A stretch of 64,000 nt of DNA, taken from the NCBI GenBank assembly GCA_910576205.1, contig CAJTHL010000005.1, positions 152,072 to 216,071 of the forward strand, given 5' to 3'. Made by a program: the position numbers and the translations under genes. Source of the stretch: Clostridia bacterium (GTDB lineage Bacteria > Bacillota > Clostridia > Lachnospirales > Lachnospiraceae). Positions 1-8,066 of this stretch are shown here, piece by piece (position 1 is the stretch's first letter; every line of letters begins with the position of its first letter). A model generated the notes under the pieces. The model had not been told where the DNA came from, did not search any database, and saw only the letters and a list, made by a program, of their open reading frames with translations.

Positions 1-290
1 GCCAGCATGCACTGTACGCCGTAGTCGTCTGCCGCCGCCTGATATCCAAGCTGCATCAGCTTCATAAACTGATCCTCCTGGAATACCACGCCTGCCACCT
101 TAATATCCTTGGCGTCCTTGCCTGTATTTCCCTCAGAGCCGCCCTCAGCTTCCGGCGCAGGCTGGGCATCCTGTTCCTGGTTCTCTGCCGGTGCAGGCGC
201 AGCCGGTTCCTCTGCCTTTTTCCCGCATCCTGCCACTGTCAGAGACAGCATCATCATGGACAAAACCGTTGCTAATACCTTTCTCTTCAT
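1..290 (-). CDS. Sugar ABC transporter substrate-binding lipoprotein (N-terminal part)
   Basis: Only the first 96 or so codons are inside the window; the gene runs off the left edge. The N-terminus is a lipoprotein signal: basic MKRK, a hydrophobic stretch, then lipobox VAGC with Cys22. A Pro/Ala/Glu-rich linker (about residues 24-58) follows. The start of the mature domain (IKVAGVVFQEDQFMKLMQ) has the first-strand pattern of type-1 periplasmic sugar-binding proteins of the RbsB class. Two ATG codons lie in tandem (293 and 290); GGAGG at 298-302 is better spaced for the one at 290. It is divergent from the AraC gene at 493, a common pairing of transporter and regulator. The substrate cannot be read from this fragment. 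Confidence 0.75.
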   Translation of the reverse strand, partial: MKRKVLATVLSMMMLSLTVAGCGKKAEEPAAPAPAENQEQDAQPAPEAEGGSEGNTGKDAKDIKVAGVVFQEDQFMKLMQLGYQAAADDYGVQCML

Positions 291-492
291 CATTTTTCCT
301 CCGTTTCGTTTTATTAAAACCCACAACACTTATATAAATTGCATATTTTTTCCGTATTTTTGCTATAAATGTTATGAATTTTTATGATTGTATTGTAATT
401 GTTTTTAATTTATATTACAATTAATTCTGTACACCGTACAATATTAAACATTTCCAGGAAACAAAGACGGACAGGAAAAGGAGGTTTCTCCA

Positions 493-1391
493 TTGGCGGC
501 GATAAACTGGCGGGACGAACACATTATATCCAAGGAGCGGATTGCCTTTACAAACCAGGAGCTTAAAATCCCAGGCATCCGTCTGTTTGCCACCCAGCGC
601 ATCCAGAATGCCATCTCCCCCCTGGTTCCCCATTTTCATGAGAACGCCTTTGAATTTACCCTGGTCACAAAAGGCAGCATGACCTTTTACACCGGTGGAA
701 AGGAGTACAATGTACCCGGAGGCAGCATCTTCGTCTCCTTTCCCAACGAAGTACACAGCACCAACCATGTGCCCATTGCCATCAACAATATTTACTGGTT
801 CCAGGTAGAGATCGGCAATCCGGAAAATTTTCTTTTTTTAAACGGGGAAACAGGAAAGCGGCTTATCACCGAGCTCTTTTCCATAGACAAGCATATTATT
901 ACCACAGACAATAAAGAAATAAGAAGGATTACGGAACAGGCCTTCCAGCTGTGTGAGGAAGGGGGAAACCGCCTGCAGATCGCCGGCTATATTCTGATAT
1001 TTTTCCAGCTTCTGCTGGCCTTCTCCCAGAAACCCCGGTATCACCGCGCCCCGGACATTGAGCGCGTTGTGGTGTATATCCGGGAGCATATTACGGAGGA
1101 GCTTTTTCTGGACGATCTGGCAAAGACCGTGCATCTGTCCACCTCCCAGTTCAAGCAGAAGTTCTGCCATATTGTGGGGGTCCCGCCCCGCACCTATATC
1201 AACGAGCGCAAGGTGGAATATGCAAAAAAACTGCTGCTGGAAGGCCACTCCGTCACGGACACCGCCATGAAGCTTGGCTTTAACAACAGCAGCTATTTTG
1301 CCACGGTCTTTAAAAAACACACCATGCAGACCCCCAGGGAGTATGTGGCTCTTCATTCCGGAAACGAAATTACCCCCCCCCCAAATACTAA
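493..1391 (+). CDS. AraC-family regulator, 3' end disturbed at a C10 run
   Basis: Cytoplasmic transcription factor with an N-terminal cupin sensor (HFHENAFEF near residues 48-55) and a C-terminal AraC double helix-turn-helix (about 188-287). The start is TTG at 493, chosen because GGAGG at 480-484 is 8 nt upstream. Homology ends near residue 290, as usual for this class, just before ten C at 1373-1382. As written the frame passes through and stays open to 2085, antisense to the amidohydrolase gene. One extra C, or two fewer, would give TAA at 1389-1391 and a normal protein of about 299 residues. I therefore take 1391 as the functional end and suspect slippage, a mutation or a sequencing error. 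The likely target is the divergent transporter gene (inference). Confidence 0.75.
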
Positions 1392-1404
1392 ATTTTTTCA
1401 GCCT

Positions 1405-2613
1405 CTACACGGATATTCCTTCCAGATACGAAACCAGAATTTCTGCGGCCAGTTCTATATCCCCGGCGCGGGTGTATTCTTCCGGGCTGTGGCTGATGCC
1501 GTCCCGGCTTGGGACAAACAGCATGGCGGTATCCAGAAACCCCGCAAAAATCTGCGCGTCATGACCTGCGCCGCTTGGCATAATCTGATAGGAAATATTC
1601 TTTTCCCGGCATATCCCCTCCATGCGGGCAGTCATTTCCGGGTTCATGGGCACCGCCGCCACGTCAAGGCCCTGGGCGATCTCTGCCTTTCCCCCACATT
1701 CCAAAAGAGACAGCTCCCGGATATCTTTAGCCAGGCGTCTCCGGTCCTCGTCGCTGGCCGAACGGATATCCACCGTAAAGCTTACCCGGCTGGCAATCAC
1801 GTTTATCACATTGGGGCTGCATTCTATCTGGCCCACCGTTGCCACCGCCCCCTTATACTTAAGGGCCAGCTCCGGAATCCGGCTGATAATCCGGCTGGAT
1901 ATCACCAGGGCATCCTGACGGCTGGACATGGGCGTAGTGCCTGCGTGGTTGCTAATCCCCGGAACCGTCACATAGAGGCGGGTAATTCCCACAATGTGGC
2001 TGACAATCCCAATGGTGGTTTCGTTTTCCCACAGAATTCCCCCCTGCTCTATGTGGGGCTCTATATACCAGGCCCCATGGCTTAAGCCTGTGGCCAGGCG
2101 GATATCGTCCTTTCCCCGGCCCGATCCCTCATACCAGCCCTCTTCCAGGCATTGTTTCAGGGTTTTTCCCGTATTTGGATTTTGAAAATCATCCTCATTT
2201 AGCAGACCGCAAACACATTTGCTGGAGAGAAATCCGTTGGCAAACGTAACGCCCTCCTCGTCATTGGCTGCCAGAATATCCAGGGAAACCGGCGGCTTCT
2301 TTCCCTGCTTTGTAAAATATGCCGCCACCCCAAGGCCCACGGCAATTCCAACCGCCCCATCATAGCTTCCTCCCTGCACCACAGAATCATAGTGAGAGCC
2401 CATGACGACGCTCTCAGGCCTTTCTCCCTCCAGATGGCCCAGAATCGTCCCATAAGCATCCGTTTTCACCGTAAGTCCCAGCTCCTCCATGGTCTGGCAG
2501 ATATATTCCCAGGCGCCCTGGGACGCCTCCGTAAAGGGCAGACGGGTCACGCCCGGTCCTTCCTCCGACCATTTTCCCAGATTTTCCAGAAACTCTTCCA
2601 TATTAAATGTCAT
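1405..2613 (-). CDS. M20-family Zn-dependent amidohydrolase (N-carbamoyl-amino acid hydrolase / allantoate amidohydrolase type)
   Basis: A 402-residue cytosolic hydrolase of the hydantoinase/carbamoylase branch of peptidase family M20, which hydrolyses N-carbamoyl amino acids, ureido acids or allantoate. Metal-site motifs are visible: GSHYDS (His74), SYDG (Asp85), the NDEEG glutamates (about 119-120), and EPHIEQG further on. Length fits the family (about 400-420). The start at 2613 has AAGGA 7 nt upstream. It is the last gene of the block running from rplS, 64 bp after pgeF, and converges with the AraC gene. The exact substrate is not predictable. Confidence 0.85.
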   Translation of the reverse strand: MTFNMEEFLENLGKWSEEGPGVTRLPFTEASQGAWEYICQTMEELGLTVKTDAYGTILGHLEGERPESVVMGSHYDSVVQGGSYDGAVGIAVGLGVAAYFTKQGKKPPVSLDILAANDEEGVTFANGFLSSKCVCGLLNEDDFQNPNTGKTLKQCLEEGWYEGSGRGKDDIRLATGLSHGAWYIEPHIEQGGILWENETTIGIVSHIVGITRLYVTVPGISNHAGTTPMSSRQDALVISSRIISRIPELALKYKGAVATVGQIECSPNVINVIASRVSFTVDIRSASDEDRRRLAKDIRELSLLECGGKAEIAQGLDVAAVPMNPEMTARMEGICREKNISYQIMPSGAGHDAQIFAGFLDTAMLFVPSRDGISHSPEEYTRAGDIELAAEILVSYLEGISV

Positions 2614-2677
2614 ATGCTTTTCCTTCCCTTTTGTCCAGTCTTTAAGTCAATTTCCCGGTTAAAAAATGCCCCGGCAT

Positions 2678-3634
2678 TTATCCAGTCCCTGTCTCTTGGG
2701 CCCTCAGCATCAGAAACGCCCCCAGGTTTCCCCTCTTTCCCTTAGACGCCCGGTGGCTGAAGAGAAGCCCTGGATTGCAGCAGGTGCAGATATCCGTCAC
2801 AGACAGATGTTCCGGGCGGACGCCGGCTTCTAAAAGGAGCATTTCATTGGCCCGCCACAAATCCAGCTGGTATTTCCCCTCCCTGAAAGCAGGCTGCCCC
2901 TCCTTCCCGCTACACTCCCCGGGATCTTTCCCTTCTGTATCCGCTCCGGCAAAGGAAGGCCTTCTTCCCTGGGATAAGCAATAGATTTCCGGCCAATGCT
3001 CTTCCGGAAAGGCTTTCTGAAATTCCTCAATCACGTCCCCGCTTACCTCGTAGCAGTCCTGGCAGATGGATGGGCCAATGGCAGCCAGCACCTGGGCCGG
3101 GTCTGTGCCAAACTCCCGCCGCATTACCTCCAGGGTCACTCTTCCCATCCCCATAGCCGTTCCCCGCCAGCCGGAATGGGACAGGCCAATGGCCCGGTTA
3201 ACGGGATCCACAAAAAACAGAGGGACGCAGTCCGCATAGAAGGTAGCCAGCACAAGCTCCGGCACATTGGTCACCAGGCCGTCCACATCCTTGTAATCCC
3301 GGGGGCGCAGAAATCCTTTCCCCCTGTCCTCCTCTGTCATCACCCGCACATTTGTGGTGTGAGTCTGGTCGGAAAGCGCCAGATTCTCACAGGAAAATCC
3401 CAGGGCTTCCCCCATCCTCCGGTAATTTTCCCTCACCGCCTCCGGCCGGTCTCCCCGGGTAAAGCTAAGATTCATGGAGGCGAGATGACCTTCGCTGACT
3501 CCGCCCAGACGGGTGGAAATTCCGTGGGACACCAGGCCGCACGCCTCCAGATGGGCAAAGGCCAGATAGGGGACCTTGTTATTCTCATTTTCATACAGGG
3601 TGCTGGTTCGTTGTTTTTTTATCCAGGCTGGCAT
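2678..3634 (-). CDS. pgeF: Peptidoglycan editing factor PgeF (YfiH, laccase-domain)
   Basis: Multicopper-oxidase-fold (DUF152) protein. In E. coli the family removes mis-incorporated amino acids from muropeptide precursors, and it also has purine nucleoside phosphorylase activity. The conserved metal/catalytic set is present: His92 (DQTHTTNV), Cys136 (YADCVPLFF) and His153 (LSHSGWRGT). At 318 residues it is longer than usual (240-270) because of a hydrophilic Gly/Glu-rich insertion at about residues 205-245. GAGGAG precedes the ATG. It lies 57 bp after yraN in the same direction. Confidence 0.9.
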   Translation of the reverse strand: MPAWIKKQRTSTLYENENNKVPYLAFAHLEACGLVSHGISTRLGGVSEGHLASMNLSFTRGDRPEAVRENYRRMGEALGFSCENLALSDQTHTTNVRVMTEEDRGKGFLRPRDYKDVDGLVTNVPELVLATFYADCVPLFFVDPVNRAIGLSHSGWRGTAMGMGRVTLEVMRREFGTDPAQVLAAIGPSICQDCYEVSGDVIEEFQKAFPEEHWPEIYCLSQGRRPSFAGADTEGKDPGECSGKEGQPAFREGKYQLDLWRANEMLLLEAGVRPEHLSVTDICTCCNPGLLFSHRASKGKRGNLGAFLMLRAQETGTG

Positions 3635-3691
3635 TGTTTTCTCCTCGTTTTTATGTCCCCCACATGGAAGGACAGCGTTTGCGCTGCACCG

Positions 3692-4072
3692 TCACCATAC
3701 ATAGGGAAACGCATTCCGATACAGCGTAACCGTCTCCCCCAGAATAGCCACCACATCAAAGCGGCAAAGGGTTTCCTCCCCATAGCCGTTTTGCAGCCTG
3801 TAGTAGTCTGCCATCCGGCAGATTTTCCGCTGCTTGGCCGGGGTGACTGCCTCCTCCGGAGCGCCGCGCCCCAGGTTTCTCCGGTATTTTACCTCGATAA
3901 ACACCAGGGCTTTTCCCTCCCGGGCGATAATGTCAATCTCCCCTCGTCTGCTTCGGAAATTACGGCGCAGGATAAAATAGCCGTGGTTTTTGAGATATTC
4001 CACGGCTTTTTCCTCATAGGCGGCTCCTATAGCCCTCTTATTCTGCTGGCTTCTTCCCGGGTTTTCTTTCAT
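3692..4072 (-). CDS. yraN: YraN/UPF0102 family nuclease-like protein
   Basis: Small (126 aa) restriction-endonuclease-fold protein, almost always found next to rnhB as here. The nuclease core is recognisable as GEIDIIARE followed by LVFIEVKYR, the D-(x)n-ExK metal-binding pattern. Its role is unproven in most bacteria; links to recombination or Holliday-junction handling have been proposed. The GAGGAACGC-ATG context supports the start at 4072. Confidence 0.88.
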   Translation of the reverse strand: MKENPGRSQQNKRAIGAAYEEKAVEYLKNHGYFILRRNFRSRRGEIDIIAREGKALVFIEVKYRRNLGRGAPEEAVTPAKQRKICRMADYYRLQNGYGEETLCRFDVVAILGETVTLYRNAFPYVW

Positions 4073-4129
4073 GCGTTCCTCATTCCGGCTTTCCCCTGCC
4101 CCTTAAGGAAACATTATGTTGCTTCTCTT

Positions 4130-4807
4130 TCACGCTTCTCCACAGAAATTCCGGATAAAGGTTCTCCGGTGGATGGCACAGGGCCCCATCTCCTTAAGCG
4201 CCGCAATATGGGCGGCGGAGCCGTAGCCTTTGTTGGAGGCAAAGCCATAACCGGGAAATGTCTCTTCATACTCCTCCATCATCCGGTCTCTTGTGACCTT
4301 GGCCACTATGCTGGCAGCCGCGATGGATACGCTCTTTGCATCCCCCTTGATAATGGGAACCTGGGGAATACTCACCTGGGGAATCGTCACCGCGTCGTTT
4401 AACAAAAGCGCCGGCTTTACCCCCAGGGCGTCAATAGCTTTTCCCATGGCCTCATATGTGGCCCTTAGAATATTGATTTCGTCAATGCGCTCCGGGCTCG
4501 CCATCCCAAGCCCCACGGCCACTGCCTGTTCCATAATCTGATCGTAGAGCAGCTCCCGCTTCTTCTTTGACAGCTTCTTGGAATCGTTGAGATACAGGAT
4601 TTCACAGTCCACAGGCAATATAACGGCTCCCGCCACCACCGGCCCGGCCAGGGGGCCACGGCCCACCTCGTCGATGCCGCAGAGGTTTCCTCTGTCCGCA
4701 TACTGGCGTTCATAGACCCGCATGGCTTCCAGGCGGATCCGCTCCGCCTCCAGCTTTTCCTGTTTTCTCTGCTCCCGCAGAAGCTTATTCTGCTCCGTCT
4801 TTGTCAT
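4130..4807 (-). CDS. rnhB: Ribonuclease HII
   Basis: Type 2 RNase H (225 aa) that removes ribonucleotides from DNA and RNA from RNA/DNA hybrids. The catalytic DE pair is in CGIDEVGRGPLAGPV (Asp46-Glu47), and the later motif SIAAASIVAKVTRD is also conserved. A basic, Lys/Arg/Glu-rich N-terminal extension of about 40 residues precedes the catalytic domain, as in many clostridial homologues. It starts 18 bp after the lepB stop and precedes yraN. Confidence 0.93.
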   Translation of the reverse strand: MTKTEQNKLLREQRKQEKLEAERIRLEAMRVYERQYADRGNLCGIDEVGRGPLAGPVVAGAVILPVDCEILYLNDSKKLSKKKRELLYDQIMEQAVAVGLGMASPERIDEINILRATYEAMGKAIDALGVKPALLLNDAVTIPQVSIPQVPIIKGDAKSVSIAAASIVAKVTRDRMMEEYEETFPGYGFASNKGYGSAAHIAALKEMGPCAIHRRTFIRNFCGEA

Positions 4808-4825
4808 TGGCGTTTTCCCTGATTT

Positions 4826-5416
4826 TCACTGATGTTTTAATATCCCAAACTTGTTAAAGGGCCAGATGCGAAGCCAGGCTCTTCCGATGATCCTGTCCTG
4901 GTGAATAACCCCTACGCTGGGATCCCGGCTGTCGGAGCTGGCATTCCGGTTGTCCCCCAGAACAAAGTACTCGTCGTCTCCCAGAGCAATGGGCGTTTCC
5001 GCGATTCCCGGGCTCTCCATTACCTCCCGCCCGTAGGATTCGTTTAACTGCTCTCCGTCCACATAAATCTTTCCGTCCGCAATCTGGATAGTCTCTCCGG
5101 GCATGCCGATAATCCGCTTGATATAGTAGGTATCCTCCTCATATTCAAAAGGAAATACAATAATATCAAACCGCCTGGGGGCTGAAAACCGGTATGTAAT
5201 CTTATCCACAATAAGATTATCCCCATCCTCCAGAGTATTTCGCATGGAATCCCCGCTTACATAGGTGCGCTGTCCCACAAAGGTAATGACAAAAAAAGTA
5301 AGCCCCAGCACAATGGCCATATAAAGCAGCATACTAAGCAGCTCCTGTAAGACAGAACGCTCCTTCTCTTCATATTCCTCCGCAAGGGATTTTCCCCTCC
5401 TCTTTTTCTGACCCAT
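4826..5416 (-). CDS. lepB: Signal peptidase I (first of two)
   Basis: Membrane-anchored serine protease that removes signal peptides from secreted proteins. One N-terminal transmembrane segment (LLSMLLYMAIVLGLTFFVIT) is followed by the catalytic Ser in SGDSMRNTL and Lys in YYIKRIIGMPGE, then the GDNRNASSDSR box. ATG at 5416 is preferred over an upstream ATG at 5464 because TAGGAGAAAGAG is correctly spaced and the upstream codons lie in a dispersed repeat. A second, diverged copy lies on the other side of rbgA. Confidence 0.92.
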   Translation of the reverse strand: MGQKKRRGKSLAEEYEEKERSVLQELLSMLLYMAIVLGLTFFVITFVGQRTYVSGDSMRNTLEDGDNLIVDKITYRFSAPRRFDIIVFPFEYEEDTYYIKRIIGMPGETIQIADGKIYVDGEQLNESYGREVMESPGIAETPIALGDDEYFVLGDNRNASSDSRDPSVGVIHQDRIIGRAWLRIWPFNKFGILKHQ

Positions 5417-5432
5417 TTCTCTTTCTCCTATA

Positions 5433-5498
5433 TATAGTCCCGCATCTTCCCTGCCATTTCCCATGTACTGGAAGAATTTCCGGATGCTGTATTTTTAG
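5433..5498 (-). repeat. Dispersed 5'-UTR hairpin element, shortened copy before lepB
   Basis: In gene orientation it reads ACAGCATCCGGAAATTCTTCC, then AGTACATGGG and GAAGATGCGGGACT, directly before TAGGAG and the lepB ATG. It keeps the 5' arm, the descending inner arm and the 3' arm but has lost the ascending inner half, so it is an internally deleted copy of the full elements seen elsewhere. Confidence 0.6.
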
Positions 5499-5516
5499 AA
5501 ATCCTTACCTTATATC

Positions 5517-6368
5517 CTACCCTTCCCCAGGCGGAATTTCAAGTGTTATTTTTCCGATTCTGCCGCTTCGGAAGTCGTCCAGAAAAATGGCAGCGGCCTT
5601 ATCCACGTCCAGCTCATTTCCCTTTAGGAGACAGCGGCGGTTTTCTGCAATCTCCTCCAGCATAACATAAGATTCTTTCTGCCCCTGGATTCCGTAGCGC
5701 TCCTTTAAGGCTCCGGGGGCAGACTCCCCCAGAATTTTCAAAAGCTCCAGGGCAAGCTCCCGGGTATTTAATAGCTCGTCCTTGATGGAGCCAATCAAGG
5801 CAAGCTTAAGTCCCACCTGCTGATCCTCAAATTTTGGCCACAGAATTCCCGGCGTGTCAAGAAGCTCCACCTGCTTATTGAGGCGGATCCATTGAGCCCC
5901 CTTGGTGACGCCTGGCTTATTTCCCGTCTTGGCGCAGGCCTTTCCCGCAAAGCTGTTGATAAAGGTGGATTTTCCCACGTTGGGGATGCCAACCACCATG
6001 GCCCGCACAGGCCGGTTCAGAATTCCCCGCTTTCTGTCCCGCTCTATCTTTTCTTTGCAGGCCTGGGCGATGACGTTCTGGATAGCCTTCATGCCGCTTC
6101 TGTTTCTGGAGTCAATCTTTACCGCGAAAAAGCCCTTTTTCTTAAAATAATCCCCCCAGGCATCATTCTGTCTGGGATCCGCCAGATCTGCCTTGTTCAG
6201 CAGGATTACCCTGGCTTTGTGCTTTCCAAGCTCATCAATGTCGGGATTCCGGCTGCTTAAGGGAATCCTGGCGTCCACCAGCTCAATAATCAGATCTACC
6301 AGCTTAATATTTTCCTGCATCATCCGTCTGGCCTTGGTCATATGGCCGGGATACCACTGAAAATGCAT
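5517..6368 (-). CDS. rbgA: Ribosome biogenesis GTPase RbgA/YlqF
   Basis: Circularly permuted GTPase (283 aa) needed for late 50S subunit assembly. The motif order is permuted as expected: G4 (LLNKADL) comes first, then G1 (GIPNVGKSTFIN), then G3 (DTPGILWP). The N-terminal MHFQWYPGHMTKARR signature is also typical. It sits between two lepB genes, in the usual rplS-lepB-rbgA-rnhB neighbourhood. A full dispersed hairpin element ends a few bases before its CAGGAG ribosome site. Confidence 0.93.
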   Translation of the reverse strand: MHFQWYPGHMTKARRMMQENIKLVDLIIELVDARIPLSSRNPDIDELGKHKARVILLNKADLADPRQNDAWGDYFKKKGFFAVKIDSRNRSGMKAIQNVIAQACKEKIERDRKRGILNRPVRAMVVGIPNVGKSTFINSFAGKACAKTGNKPGVTKGAQWIRLNKQVELLDTPGILWPKFEDQQVGLKLALIGSIKDELLNTRELALELLKILGESAPGALKERYGIQGQKESYVMLEEIAENRRCLLKGNELDVDKAAAIFLDDFRSGRIGKITLEIPPGEG

Positions 6369-6382
6369 ATATTTTTCTCCTG

Positions 6383-6483
6383 TTCCAGTACTGCATCCAC
6401 CCTTCCAGGTCTTGATACCGGAAAAATTTCCGGCTGCTTCGCCCTCTGGAATCCTTCTGCCCAGTCCGGGCGGATGCTGTTTA
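6383..6483 (-). repeat. Dispersed 5'-UTR hairpin element, copy before rbgA
   Basis: Gene-sense copy with 5' arm ACAGCATCCGCCCGG, apical GGGCGAAGCAGCCGG and 3' arm GGTGGATGCAGTACTGG, followed directly by the CAGGAG of rbgA. It lies in the gap between the second lepB (stop 6481) and rbgA. It is more diverged than the copies before trmD or the 16560 gene. Confidence 0.65.
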
Positions 6484-7053
6484 TATTATGTATCCGAATC
6501 TGTCCTGGGGAGTAATGATAAACCACGCCTTGCCCAGAATATCCTTTGTACTGACATTCCCGATATCCGGGCTTCTGCTGTCCTCGCTGGCATTCCGGTT
6601 GTCCCCAAGGACAAAGTATTCATCTGTGCCCAGACGGATTTCATGCTCCGCCACCCCGGCGTCTCTCATGGCCTCCGTAAGGATCTCGTCCTCCCGGACT
6701 TCCCCGTTCACAAAGACCCGGCCGCTTATTATCTGAATCACATCCCCGGGTTTTCCCACTACCCGCTTCATATGATAGTGGGAGTTTTCGTTACCCTTTG
6801 GCTTAAACACCACAATATCCCCGTAATCCGGCTCTGACAGCAGGTAGACAAACTGGTTTACCAGCACTTTATCCCCGCTGTAAATGGTTGGCTCCATGGA
6901 CTGTCCCACGTTGCTGAGCACACGCCCGAAAAAATATACCAGGATGCAGGCCAGGGCAAAAGCAACTGCCATTCCGCCGATCCACAGCACCACTTCCTGC
7001 AGAATGGCAAAATTGATTCTCTTGCGTTTCTTGCGAAAACTTAATCCTTTCAT
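6481..7053 (-). CDS. lepB: Signal peptidase I (second copy)
   Basis: A second type I signal peptidase of about 190 residues. It has a basic N-terminus (KKRKR), one transmembrane segment (about residues 20-45), the catalytic Ser in VGQSMEPTI and the catalytic Lys in YHMKRVVGKPGD, and the conserved GDNRNASEDSR. The ATG at 7053 is chosen because an upstream in-frame TTG (7083) lies inside the rplS terminator hairpin; AAGGGG precedes 7053. It is clearly diverged from the copy at 4826-5416, so this is an old duplication. Confidence 0.92.
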   Translation of the reverse strand: MKGLSFRKKRKRINFAILQEVVLWIGGMAVAFALACILVYFFGRVLSNVGQSMEPTIYSGDKVLVNQFVYLLSEPDYGDIVVFKPKGNENSHYHMKRVVGKPGDVIQIISGRVFVNGEVREDEILTEAMRDAGVAEHEIRLGTDEYFVLGDNRNASEDSRSPDIGNVSTKDILGKAWFIITPQDRFGYII

Positions 7054-7065
7054 CCGTTTCCCCTT

Positions 7066-7099
7066 AAAAAAGATGAGGGACAATGAAGCATTGTCCCTC
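7066..7099 (-). terminator. Rho-independent terminator after rplS
   Basis: A perfect 11-bp stem, GAGGGACAATG / CATTGTCCCTC, with a 3-nt loop at 7075-7099, followed on the minus strand by ATCTTTTTT. It begins 10 bp after the rplS stop and ends just before the second lepB, so it probably reduces read-through from rplS into the downstream genes. Confidence 0.9.
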
Positions 7100-7108
7100 G
7101 TCCGGTTA

Positions 7109-7456
7109 TTACTTTACTAATTCTTTTACTTTCGCACGCTTTCCTACGCGTCCTCTTAAATAGAACAGCTTCGCGCGTCTTACCTTGCCGTAGCGGACTA
7201 CTTCGATCTTCTCAACATTGGGAGAATGCAGCGGCCAGGTTTTCTCCACGCCGATTCCGTTGGAGTTTTTACGGACGGTAAAGGTTTCGCGGTTTCCGCC
7301 GCCCTGTCTCTTTAACACGATTCCCTCAAAAACCTGGATTCTCTCGCGGTTTCCCTCTTTGATTCTGCCGTATACCTTTACGGTATCGCCTACATGGAAC
7401 ACCGGCACTTCCTTCTTAAGCTGCTCAGCCTCAATTTTTCTGATAATCTCGTTCAT
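7109..7456 (-). CDS. rplS: 50S ribosomal protein L19
   Basis: Full-length L19 (115 aa) at the 30S/50S interface. ATG 7456 with AAGGAGG upstream gives the normal start ([12 protein letters not shown]). Conserved stretches [16 protein letters not shown] and [17 protein letters not shown] are intact. It leads the block that continues to pgeF and the amidohydrolase, with its own promoter upstream and a terminator directly behind. Confidence 0.97.
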   Translation of the reverse strand: MNEIIRKIEAEQLKKEVPVFHVGDTVKVYGRIKEGNRERIQVFEGIVLKRQGGGNRETFTVRKNSNGIGVEKTWPLHSPNVEKIEVVRYGKVRRAKLFYLRGRVGKRAKVKELVK

Positions 7457-7539
7457 CTCGTTGTTTCCTCCTTGATTCTCTGGACGTTCGTAACGCATCT
7501 TGCGACAGAGGACCATCTCATTTTTTCACAACGTAACTT

Positions 7540-7568
7540 ATTCTACCACAGTTTCCGGGGCATTGCAA
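7540..7568 (-). promoter_or_regulatory. Sigma-A promoter of rplS
   Basis: On the minus strand TTGCAA (7568-7563) and TAGAAT (7545-7540) are separated by exactly 17 nt, about 85 bp before the rplS start. This is the only good promoter match in the gap. Confidence 0.7.
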
Positions 7569-7633
7569 CTATTATTTCGGGGAATTTCTATTCTCCTCTT
7601 TTGCTTCTGCTTGTCTGGAACATTGTAAATCAT

Positions 7634-8002
7634 TTACATATCGTACAGCTTTCCGCTCTCTCTGTTCCGGCGTTCATGTCTTTCATAGTATCCGATCAGC
7701 CCGCCGGACTCATCCCGGAGGGCTACCATGTACAAATCCTCGTTTTCCTTTTCTTTATGCTGGATATAGACCTCGTTGTGGGCAGTGCTTTCCTGGAACC
7801 AGGCCACAATCTCTTTCAGCTTTTCCTGGGAGCGTCTGCTGTGGCAGTTAAAGAGGCTTTTCCCAAGAATACCTGCATTTTTTTCATTTTCCCCCGATAT
7901 GGCCGCCGGGTTCATGTAGAGAATCTCATGCTCCGGACTGCAGATAACAATGGGGCGCGGATCCTGTTCCATAATGCTGCGGAAATATGCTGTGAAATCC
8001 AT
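7634..8002 (-). CDS. Single PAS-domain protein
   Basis: A 122-residue soluble protein consisting of one PAS fold (PIVICSPEHEILYMNPAA near residues 17-34; the DLYMVALRDESGGLIGYYE strand pair near 90-108). There is no kinase, cyclase or helix-turn-helix attached. Stand-alone PAS proteins of this type are common in Lachnospiraceae and presumably bind a small ligand or partner; the function is unknown. AAGGAGAG precedes the ATG. It follows the DUF4867 gene, separated by a hairpin at 8022-8049. Confidence 0.75.
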   Translation of the reverse strand: MDFTAYFRSIMEQDPRPIVICSPEHEILYMNPAAISGENEKNAGILGKSLFNCHSRRSQEKLKEIVAWFQESTAHNEVYIQHKEKENEDLYMVALRDESGGLIGYYERHERRNRESGKLYDM

Positions 8003-8021
8003 TTTTTCTCTCCTTTAAATA

Positions 8022-8049
8022 AGGAGGCAGGCTTTTAAAGCTGCCTCCT
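8022..8049 (-). terminator. Hairpin terminator between the DUF4867-like gene and the PAS gene
   Basis: The arms AGGAGGCAG and CTGCCTCCT flank a short loop and lie 18 bp after the stop of the 8684-8067 gene. The following T-rich stretch on the minus strand is short (TATTT), so termination may be partial. Confidence 0.6.
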
Positions 8050-8066
8050 AAAATTTCGTTCTGCTT

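Noticed and set aside
1405..2085. Extension of the AraC frame across the amidohydrolase gene
   Set aside because: It is antisense to a conserved M20 enzyme and begins exactly after a C10 run; the translated extension has no domain-like pattern.
2996..4402. Long plus-strand open frame opposite pgeF, yraN and rnhB
   Set aside because: All three minus-strand genes are conserved; the plus frame is a shadow caused by GC-rich codon bias and has no recognisable motif.
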